A stretch of 9,469 nt of DNA, from NCBI GenBank assembly GCA_019454665.1, contig JACFNW010000049.1:281-9749 (forward strand), given 5' to 3'. Every line of letters begins with the position of its first letter. The first letter of the stretch is position 1. Under the pieces are notes generated by a model that saw nothing but the letters and a program-made list of their open reading frames with translations, had not been told where the DNA came from and did no database searches. Shown in pieces: positions 1-5,222 of this stretch. The position numbers and the translations under genes are program-made. The stretch is from Fimbriimonadaceae bacterium (GTDB lineage Bacteria > Armatimonadota > Fimbriimonadia > Fimbriimonadales > Fimbriimonadaceae).

Positions 1-564
1 GACGGCCACAAGCTGCGCGAGCCCGCGCTGGAGATCATCCCGCTTCCCGCCGCCCAGTCCGAGACGATCCTGATCCGGATGCGGGACACCATCTTCGCCG
101 TGTTCGTGGGCGTGATGCTGGTCGGCGTGATTCAGGCCACCCTCGCCGGGGTCGGCTACTGGATCGCAGGCGTGCCAAACGCGTTCCTCTGGTACGTCGT
201 GACCGTGTTGCTGTGCCTGGTGCCGCTGTTGGGCTCGCCGTTGGTGTACATCCCGTTGGCGGTGTCGTTGCTCGCGACGGGACACACGTGGCAAGGCGTG
301 TTTCTGCTCGTGTGGGGGCTGATCGTGGTCAGCCAGATTGACAACTTGCTGCGGCCGTTCTTCATCGGCTTGAGGGTGCCGCTGCACCCCATGGCCATCT
401 TTTTCAGCCTGTTGGGCGGGCTGTTCACGTTCGGCCCGGTGGGCCTCATGGTGGGTCCGCTGCTCTTGACGGGACTCTTGGCCCTCCTCGAGGTCGTCCG
501 TCAGCGACTGGCTTTGGACCGGGCGCGGCTCGAAAGTCCGCAAATTCAGATGAACGATCCATAA
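1..564 (+). CDS. AI-2E family transporter, C-terminal part (5' end outside window)
   Basis: The frame is open from base 1 to the TAA at 562-564, giving 187 residues of a protein whose start lies upstream. The visible part is very hydrophobic, with several membrane segments. It resembles the C-terminal half of the AI-2E transporter family (PF01594; TqsA/YdiK/PerM-like, usually about 350 residues). Family-like features are a Gly-Gln-Ala segment followed by a glycine-rich helix, a proline-rich turn around LVPLLGSPLVYIP, a DNLLRPFFIG segment after a long helix, and a closing helix rich in G, P and V. The family is a set of integral membrane permeases. Some members export autoinducer-2 and others act in sodium or pH homeostasis, so the substrate cannot be told here. 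It ends in a charged cytoplasmic tail. The family call is firm and the substrate unknown. Confidence 0.85.
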   Translation, partial: DGHKLREPALEIIPLPAAQSETILIRMRDTIFAVFVGVMLVGVIQATLAGVGYWIAGVPNAFLWYVVTVLLCLVPLLGSPLVYIPLAVSLLATGHTWQGVFLLVWGLIVVSQIDNLLRPFFIGLRVPLHPMAIFFSLLGGLFTFGPVGLMVGPLLLTGLLALLEVVRQRLALDRARLESPQIQMNDP

Positions 565-603
565 ATGTTCGACCTTCGGTCCCCATTTCGTCGTCAAAAG
601 GGC

Positions 604-609
604 TAAGAT
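604..609 (+). promoter_or_regulatory. Possible -10 box (TAAGAT)
   Basis: TAAGAT matches the sigma-70 -10 consensus at four of six positions, including the key second A and final T. No acceptable -35 lies 16-18 bases upstream. If real, transcription would begin near 615-617 and read through the small structured stretch towards the hairpin at 728-750. Weak call. Confidence 0.2.
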
Positions 610-614
610 ATCCA

Positions 615-755
615 CAGGTCCGACTCCAACGAGGGTCGCCGGGGCGAGAGCCTCGCGAAAAGACCCATAGCAACCAACAACCAGAAACGCACAACGAGAG
701 TCAGTCAGGCTAGTTGTGAGGAGGAGTAGGGGCGCGCATGTCGCGCCCCTCGCCA
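615..755 (+). ncRNA. Candidate small structured RNA or long 5' leader
   Basis: This gene-free stretch contains a folded element. A 6-bp stem (640-645 with 650-655, one G-U pair) is closed by a GAGA tetraloop of the GNRA type. It sits inside a 5-bp outer stem pairing 633-637 (GGGTC) with 662-666 (GACCC). An A/C-rich single-stranded section follows, then a GGAGGAG purine run and the 9-bp hairpin at 728-750. A weak -10 lies just upstream. The arrangement fits an independent small RNA or a structured leader of the deacylase gene. It matches no RNA family I know; I see no tmRNA, SRP RNA or 6S RNA signature. The boundaries are inferred from the -10 and the hairpin. Confidence 0.25.
728..750 (+). 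terminator. Strong hairpin, possible terminator or attenuator
   Basis: A perfect 9-bp, mostly G-C inverted repeat pairs 728-736 with 742-750 around a 5-base loop (CATGT). The sequence after it (TCGCCATTTC) has only three consecutive T, so it is a poor classical intrinsic terminator. It could end the upstream transcript, act as an mRNA-protecting hairpin, or control the next gene, because an ATG lies in its loop. Confidence 0.45.
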
Positions 756-779
756 TTTCTGGAGACCCCTCGGGCGTGA
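738..779 (+). CDS. Possible 13-residue leader peptide upstream of the deacylase gene
   Basis: ATG at 738-740 lies in the loop of the strong hairpin and opens a 13-codon frame ending at TGA 777-779. It reads MSRPSPFLETPRA. A very good Shine-Dalgarno run (GAGGAGGAG, 718-726) sits 11 bases upstream. The stop is four bases before the ATG of the PagL-like gene, which has no Shine-Dalgarno at normal spacing. This suggests termination-reinitiation coupling, with the hairpin able to gate access. The peptide itself resembles nothing known. Such a short frame may be chance, so the call rests on ribosome-site placement only. Confidence 0.25.
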   Translation: MSRPSPFLETPRA

Positions 780-783
780 CACA

Positions 784-1335
784 ATGGCGTCCGTGATTCC
801 CCTCGGCCTCTTGCTCGCGCTGCAAACTCCCCAATCGGATTCGTCTCACTGGTCCATCCAGGTCGGCACGATGTTCTCCGTCCGAACGCTCGGGTCGGAA
901 GACCCCCGGATCGGCAAGGTCTTCTCCATCGCCTACGGCCGCCCCGAACCCCGTTTGCGGCTGGGCAAGTACCAGCCCGAACTCGTGTTCGAGGCGACCG
1001 TTTTGCCCTCGTCGAGCCGAGGCTATGTGGACATCGCTCCCGATCGTACGACCAGCATGGGCGTTCTCGCCATCGCTCGGTACCGCTTCACACCGTGGAA
1101 GGGCGCGCGGACGTTCCTCGACCTCGGTTGGGGCATCCAGTACTCGACCCAAGCCACGAGCGACCAGCCCAGCCAGTGGAACTCGACCCCGTCGCTGGGG
1201 CTCGGCACGGAAGTGGATTGGGGTCGCAAGGATGGCTACGTGCTGGCCCGGTGGTTCCACTCGTCGAACGCGGGCACCAAGGGCAACAACCCCGGCTGGA
1301 ACCAGATTTGGGTGGTTTGCGGGGTCAAGCTTTGA
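784..1335 (+). CDS. PagL-like lipid A 3-O-deacylase / acyloxyacyl hydrolase family outer-membrane protein
   Basis: This 183-residue protein has a short hydrophobic N-terminus (residues 3-13) consistent with an export signal. Its body alternates polar and hydrophobic residues as in an eight-strand beta-barrel, and it ends on a hydrophobic strand. The C-terminal block HSSNAGTKGNNPGWN (159-173) matches the PagL signature H-x-S-N-x-G...N-P-G. His159 and Ser161 would be two of the catalytic residues of Pseudomonas PagL, which removes the 3-O acyl chain of lipid A in the outer membrane. The third, a Glu about 12 residues after the Ser, falls on Asn173 here, so activity is uncertain. The length fits the family. 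The ATG lacks a close Shine-Dalgarno (GGAG at 761-764 is 19 bases away). The stop overlaps the TTG start of the next gene. Membership is likely; substrate and activity are inferred. Confidence 0.72.
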   Translation: MASVIPLGLLLALQTPQSDSSHWSIQVGTMFSVRTLGSEDPRIGKVFSIAYGRPEPRLRLGKYQPELVFEATVLPSSSRGYVDIAPDRTTSMGVLAIARYRFTPWKGARTFLDLGWGIQYSTQATSDQPSQWNSTPSLGLGTEVDWGRKDGYVLARWFHSSNAGTKGNNPGWNQIWVVCGVKL

Positions 1336-1763
1336 TCGGCGTATGGTCGGAGACGCCCGTGCGCGTCCGGTACGGCGAGACCGATCAGATGGGCCACGCC
1401 TATTACGCGAACTACCTCTATTGGCTGGAGCAGGCACGAGGTGCGTGGTGCCGCGACCGCGGTTTCACCTACCGCAGCCTGGAGGAGATGGGCTACTTCT
1501 TGCCCGTGGTCGAGGTGTTCCTCAAGTACCACGGCGAGATCAAGTACGACGACGACATCGTGGTGCGCGTGCGGATGGGCGAAGTTCGCCGGGCCTCGAT
1601 GCGCTTCGAGTACGAGATCGTCAAGCCCGGCCATCCCAAGGTGTTGACCGAGGGGCACACGTGGCACGTGCTGATGGGAACGGAGCGCAAGGCGGTCAGC
1701 GTTCCGCAGGCGGTGGGCGAGATGTTGCACCGGAACCCGGCGGATTGCGAGCCGTTGGCGTAG
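1332..1763 (+). CDS. Hotdog-fold acyl-CoA thioesterase (YbgC / 4-hydroxybenzoyl-CoA thioesterase family)
   Basis: From TTG 1332 this encodes 143 residues, normal for the family. The N-terminal block PVRVRYGETDQMGHAYYANY (9-28) is the classic YbgC/4HBT signature, with Asp18 as the expected catalytic carboxylate and the Tyr-Ala-Asn-Tyr segment entering the long hotdog helix, followed by EQAR. These enzymes hydrolyse acyl-CoA thioesters in the cytoplasm. In some proteobacteria YbgC is linked to Tol-Pal and envelope lipids, but no tol genes are visible here. The start is TTG because it places the conserved block at the right distance, overlaps the previous TGA as TTGA, and has GGGG seven bases upstream. 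GTG at 1359 would give a protein lacking the usual N-terminal residues. The substrate is unknown. Coupling to a lipid A deacylase gene hints at acyl-chain handling, which is inference. Confidence 0.88.
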   Translation: MIGVWSETPVRVRYGETDQMGHAYYANYLYWLEQARGAWCRDRGFTYRSLEEMGYFLPVVEVFLKYHGEIKYDDDIVVRVRMGEVRRASMRFEYEIVKPGHPKVLTEGHTWHVLMGTERKAVSVPQAVGEMLHRNPADCEPLA

Positions 1764-1766
1764 AAT
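1761..1766 (+). promoter_or_regulatory. -10 box (TAGAAT) of a leaderless-type promoter
   Basis: TAGAAT matches the sigma-70 -10 consensus at five of six positions. Seven bases separate it from ATG 1774, so transcription would start at or next to the start codon. The gene has no Shine-Dalgarno, as expected for a leaderless mRNA. No good -35 lies at 16-18 bases; TTGCGA at 1745-1750 is too close. The first three bases are also the stop codon of the thioesterase gene. Confidence 0.4.
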
Positions 1767-1773
1767 CACTTCG

Positions 1774-3738
1774 ATGGCGTTGGCCACACCCCGAACCATG
1801 AGTCTCGATGAGGCGGTTGACGCGTTCTGTCGTCAGGCGCCCGGGGTGCGGTTGCTCGCCCTGGGGCAGACCGTGTTCTGGGACGAAACGACCAAGGCGG
1901 GCGTGGCGTTGGCGCTGGAGCGAGGGGGCCACCCGCGACTGCTCGCCGGAGTCCACGACACCGACTACTTCGCCAAACTTCCGGGCGGCGGCGATGCCCG
2001 GGGCTTTCGAGCGTTCCCCCATAACGATGGTTCGACGCGCGGGCTTTGGAGCGCGGTCGCCGAGTTTTCAGCGTTGTTGGGTTCGGAGGCGGTCGTGCGC
2101 CGCGATTTGTTGGCCGCCGCGGGCGTGAACCTGGAGCGGATCGCGCGCGTGCGGCCAGGCATCGTGGACGAAGCCACCGAAGCGTGGGGTTGGCGGGGGC
2201 TGGTTTCGCTGGGCGACGAGCCGCCGCTTGCCGCCGACGTTCGCTTAGCCGAAGTGTTTGGCGAGTTGCGGAGCGCGTTCGATTGGGCGTTGCAGGAGTC
2301 TTTGGCGTGTTTGGCGCCGGACGCCCGCCGCGAAGCCGCCGACCGGGCCGACGTCTTGCGCCAGATGCTGTGCGACGTTCGCGACGAACTACCCGTGAAG
2401 GCCCGGCTCAGAGACTTCTACTTGGCTTTGCTTCCCCGACTCTATGCCGCGGCAGCCGGACGCCCCGTGCCCATCGAAACGACGACCACGACCGGGTTGC
2501 TGCGGTTCAACCGAGAAACCGCTGTGCTGCCTCGCTTCACGTTGGTGGACGTCTTCCTGAATCCCGCTTCGAGAGATGCCGCGCGCGAGGCGTACAACCA
2601 AGTCGTCGCCGGGAGCGAGACGTACCCCCTGGATCGCTTCGGCACGGGGGCGTTGCCGTTCGATTTGATCGTCCCCGGCCACGGACGCGGCACGCTGCGC
2701 ATCGGCAGGGAAGGGCTGATCGTGATGACGCGCAAGCCCCTGTTTGCCTCCTTGGACGAGCCTCTCGATGGCGTGGCGGACTTGGCATCGGTGGTCGAGC
2801 GGAAGTGGGGACCGGACTGCGTGCTCGTGGGCAAGGCGATCACGCTCATCGGGATGCTCTCCGCCGAGTTCGGATTCGTGTTCCACGAGGGGGCGAGTGG
2901 CTATGTGTGGCGCTCGCGGGCGTTGCACGATGCCCTGCGGTCCCTCGCGCCCGGGCTTGAGTTCCATCCCATCCTTCGCGTTCGCTACCGGACGTGGGAT
3001 GCGTTGCGCACGACGTGTGCGTGGTTCAATCTGCCCGGGCCCTTCCGGCGGGCGTTTGGCGCGGACGACGTGTGCGCCTCGACGTTCGCGGCCAAGTGGG
3101 CATCGGTGGGTCGGGACCAGGATGCGCTGTTGCAGCAGTTGGGTGGTCTACGCCGGCCGTACGACCTGATCCGCTTCCTGGCCGAGTATTCCGGCGGCAC
3201 GTGGGCGAGCCTCGCCGCCGAGTACGAATCGCTCCACCAAGGCTTGCAGGGGCTGTGGGCGGGCATCGAGACCTTTCGTGCCGAGCGCCGGGCGCTCTTC
3301 GACGAGCGGCGGGCACTCAGGCGCGTCCGGGTCGCCGCCGAGCGGGCCAAGGGCCTGCATTTCCGCGAGGCGATCTTCGAGAAGCAGCCTTCCGCGGACG
3401 AGCTTGCCCGGCGGGAGGCGTTGACGCGCGAAGTGGATCGCGTCGTGCATCGCTTGGGCGAAGTTGAACATGCCCTGCACGACTCGTATCGCCGCCAATC
3501 GGAGTTCGTGGGCCGACCAGAACTGCAGGCGATGCACGCGCGACGGCGCGAAATCGAACTGGAAGCCGAGATGAAACGGTTGCGGCTGGCGCGGCACGCC
3601 GTGATCGTCCGAGACGGGTTGAGCGCCGCCAATCGCAGGCCGAGCGGCTGGTGGTTCCCGTTGGTCGCGGGCGACGGCTCGTGGTTCGCCGAAACCGTTC
3701 GGACGGCCGAATGCACGTTGGAGCGGCTGGTCTCTTGA
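1774..3738 (+). CDS. Conserved-looking protein of unknown function with C-terminal coiled coil
   Basis: I do not recognise this 654-residue protein. It has no signal peptide and no clear membrane segment, so it is probably cytoplasmic. Residues 1 to about 480 look globular, with motif-like stretches such as LLAGVHDTDYFAKLPG near the N-terminus and VGKAITLIGMLSAEFGFVFH near the middle. Residues about 481-608 are rich in Arg, Glu, Ala and Leu and look like a long helical or coiled-coil region. A terminal segment follows with RRPSGWWFPLV (from about 619) and a second aromatic patch, GDGSWF. No P-loop, DNA-binding or obvious catalytic motif was found. ATG 1774 is preferred because a -10 box lies seven bases before it; ATG 1798 in the same frame is possible. 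Its stop is fused to the dapF start (TTGA), so the two are probably co-translated, but no link to lysine synthesis is visible. Codon use looks like that of its neighbours. Confidence 0.85.
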   Translation: MALATPRTMSLDEAVDAFCRQAPGVRLLALGQTVFWDETTKAGVALALERGGHPRLLAGVHDTDYFAKLPGGGDARGFRAFPHNDGSTRGLWSAVAEFSALLGSEAVVRRDLLAAAGVNLERIARVRPGIVDEATEAWGWRGLVSLGDEPPLAADVRLAEVFGELRSAFDWALQESLACLAPDARREAADRADVLRQMLCDVRDELPVKARLRDFYLALLPRLYAAAAGRPVPIETTTTTGLLRFNRETAVLPRFTLVDVFLNPASRDAAREAYNQVVAGSETYPLDRFGTGALPFDLIVPGHGRGTLRIGREGLIVMTRKPLFASLDEPLDGVADLASVVERKWGPDCVLVGKAITLIGMLSAEFGFVFHEGASGYVWRSRALHDALRSLAPGLEFHPILRVRYRTWDALRTTCAWFNLPGPFRRAFGADDVCASTFAAKWASVGRDQDALLQQLGGLRRPYDLIRFLAEYSGGTWASLAAEYESLHQGLQGLWAGIETFRAERRALFDERRALRRVRVAAERAKGLHFREAIFEKQPSADELARREALTREVDRVVHRLGEVEHALHDSYRRQSEFVGRPELQAMHARRREIELEAEMKRLRLARHAVIVRDGLSAANRRPSGWWFPLVAGDGSWFAETVRTAECTLERLVS

Positions 3739-4559
3739 GCCTGCGGTTCGTCAAAGTCCAGAGTCTGGGGAACGACTTCGTCCTCGTTCGCGCCGAGGAG
3801 GTGGCGGGCCTCGACCTTCCCGCGCTTGCCATCCGCCTTTGCGAGAGGCGGTTTGGTGTGGGTTCGGATGGGCTGCTGGTCTCCGAGGTCGCGAGTCGCA
3901 TCCTGATCCGCCAACGCATGTTCAACCCGGACGGCACGGAGGACTTTTGCGGCAACGGGTTGCGTTGCACGGCCCGCCGCGCGCTCGATCTCGGCGAGGT
4001 GGCCGACGCCTTCGAGTTCGAGCACTTAGGGCGCGTCATCCCGGCCCGGGGGCTGGCGGACGGGCGGATCGTGACCGCGTTGCCTCCCGCCGATTGGTCG
4101 CCAGAAGGCGTGCACACGACGCTGAACCGGCCTTGGTTCGACCTGCCCATCGAGGTGGAGGGCTGGACGGGGCGGGTCAGCGTGCTTTCGACGGGCAGCG
4201 CCCACCTCGTCGCGTTTGTGGAACGTCTACCGGACGACGCGTTGTTCGAATCGGTCAGCCCTCGGCTGGAGCACCACGAGGCGTTCCCGGAACGCGTGAG
4301 CGTCATGTGGGCCGAGAACCCGAGTCCGGGGACCTTGAGGCTGCGCGTCTGGGAAAGAGGCGTCGGCGAGACGTTGGCCTGCGGCACGGGCTCGGCGGCG
4401 ACCGCTTGCGCCTATGCGCGGAAAACGGGCCACTTGGGTCAGGTGAAGGTCGTCAACCCGGGCGGCGAGCTGGTGTTCGACATGGACGGCTGGGAAGGTC
4501 CCTTGCGCGCCGCCGGTGCCGCCAGCGTGGTGTTCGAAGGCGTCTGGTGGCACGAATAG
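3735..4559 (+). CDS. dapF: Diaminopimelate epimerase
   Basis: This enzyme interconverts LL- and meso-diaminopimelate without a cofactor, feeding lysine and peptidoglycan synthesis in the cytoplasm. From TTG 3735 it has 274 residues, the usual size. The N-terminal LRFVKVQSLGNDFVLV, the first catalytic Cys in FCGNGLRC (Cys72) and the second in GETLACGTGS (Cys216) are the family's hallmarks and sit at the expected positions; Asn13, Asn64 and Glu207-Arg208 are also present. Two Asn residues that I recall as substrate contacts in the Haemophilus enzyme (the Asn of GNPH and that of a V/A-N-I/V strand) are Ser155 and Ser189 here, so the distal end of the substrate may be held differently. The start overlaps the upstream TGA as TTGA; GGAG at 3720-3723 is 11 bases upstream. 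A longer start at ATG 3711 is less likely. The function call is strong, with a small doubt over substrate range. Confidence 0.93.
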   Translation: MSLRFVKVQSLGNDFVLVRAEEVAGLDLPALAIRLCERRFGVGSDGLLVSEVASRILIRQRMFNPDGTEDFCGNGLRCTARRALDLGEVADAFEFEHLGRVIPARGLADGRIVTALPPADWSPEGVHTTLNRPWFDLPIEVEGWTGRVSVLSTGSAHLVAFVERLPDDALFESVSPRLEHHEAFPERVSVMWAENPSPGTLRLRVWERGVGETLACGTGSAATACAYARKTGHLGQVKVVNPGGELVFDMDGWEGPLRAAGAASVVFEGVWWHE

Positions 4560-4584
4560 CGGCAAACGGCGCAACGGTTTGCCG
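4560..4584 (+). terminator. Hairpin directly after dapF, possible terminator
   Basis: An 8-bp perfect stem (4560-4567 with 4577-4584) with a 9-base loop begins one base after the dapF stop. No T-run follows. A second, smaller inverted repeat begins at its last base. The pair could end the dapF transcript or stabilise its 3' end. Confidence 0.4.
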
Positions 4585-4599
4585 ATGAATCGTTTCATC
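4584..4599. repeat. Small inverted repeat GATGAA/TTCATC
   Basis: GATGAA (4584-4589) and TTCATC (4594-4599) are exact reverse complements around TCGT. It lies 18 bases before the RedB-like gene and abuts the hairpin after dapF. It could be the second half of a tandem terminator or an operator for the downstream gene pair. It is short enough to be chance. Confidence 0.25.
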
Positions 4600-4616
4600 A
4601 ATCCCGACAACCAAGT

Positions 4617-5222
4617 GTGGATGGTCGAACAGTCGGTCGCGCGCCTTGGTGGCGAAAGGCGGCGATAGCCGTCCTCGGCGTTGCTTGGGCGGGCTTGGTG
4701 GTCGCTGTGATGGCGAGCGCCCTGCAATACGACACCAAGCCTGGTTTGGGGCCGATTCAGCAACCCGGCGTTCGAGAAGCGGATCCGGGCCGATGGACGT
4801 TGATCATGATCGTCCATCCCGACTGCCCATGCACCAAAGCGAGCCTTCGGAACCTCGCGGCCATTCTGGACGCCACGCGCCTGCCCGTGCGGGCGGAGAT
4901 CGTCGGGGCGATGCCGCCAGGCTACGAAGGACCCAAGAAGAACCTCGCGATGGCGCGCGGCATCGTCAAGAGCGAGCTGGTGATCATGGACGCGGATCGC
5001 GCGCTCCAGACGTACGGCGCACGCACTTCGGGCCACCTCTTCGTGTACGACCCCGACCAGGACTTGGTGTATTCGGGCGGCCTGACCCCCGCTCGTGGCG
5101 CCGAGGACGCGATGTCGTCCATGAGGTGGTTCAAGGCGCTCGTCCATCAAGGAGCCATCGCCTCGTCTGCCCCCACGTTTGGCTGTTCGTTGCGTTCGGC
5201 AACCGGAGAGCGGGAGGGTTGA
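4617..5222 (+). CDS. RedB-like membrane-anchored thioredoxin-fold protein
   Basis: This 201-residue protein has one N-terminal membrane helix (about 14-36) after basic residues, so the rest probably faces the periplasm. The block HPDCPCTKASLRNLA (67-81) is a thioredoxin-like Cys-Pro-Cys site (Cys70, Cys72), and later segments YSGGLTPARGAED and APTFGC (Cys190) match my recollection of proteins annotated RedB. A CPC motif is unlike the usual CxxC and could act in thiol redox chemistry, metal binding or sensing. GTG 4617 is the only start codon in frame after the dapF stop that keeps the whole anchor; no Shine-Dalgarno is evident. Its TGA overlaps the TTG start of the membrane sensor, so the two are made together, consistent with a sensing partner. 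RedB function is poorly known, so the role is inference. Confidence 0.65.
   Translation: MDGRTVGRAPWWRKAAIAVLGVAWAGLVVAVMASALQYDTKPGLGPIQQPGVREADPGRWTLIMIVHPDCPCTKASLRNLAAILDATRLPVRAEIVGAMPPGYEGPKKNLAMARGIVKSELVIMDADRALQTYGARTSGHLFVYDPDQDLVYSGGLTPARGAEDAMSSMRWFKALVHQGAIASSAPTFGCSLRSATGEREG

Noticed and set aside
565..606. 13-codon ORF (MFDLRSPFRRQKG) just after the AI-2E gene
   Set aside because: It has no Shine-Dalgarno and no relation to a downstream start, unlike the small frame at 738-779.
1745..1750. TTGCGA as a -35 box for the TAGAAT promoter
   Set aside because: The spacer would be only 10 bases, far below the 16-18 needed.
1025..1801. 258-codon plus-strand frame spanning the deacylase and thioesterase genes
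   Set aside because: It is Arg/Pro-rich and out of frame with two recognised genes that fully account for the region.
2985..4025. Long minus-strand open frames opposite the unknown gene and dapF (also 3317-4387 and 2389-2967)
   Set aside because: They mirror high-G+C coding sequence, have Arg/Ser/Pro-rich composition without family motifs, and lie opposite confident plus-strand genes.
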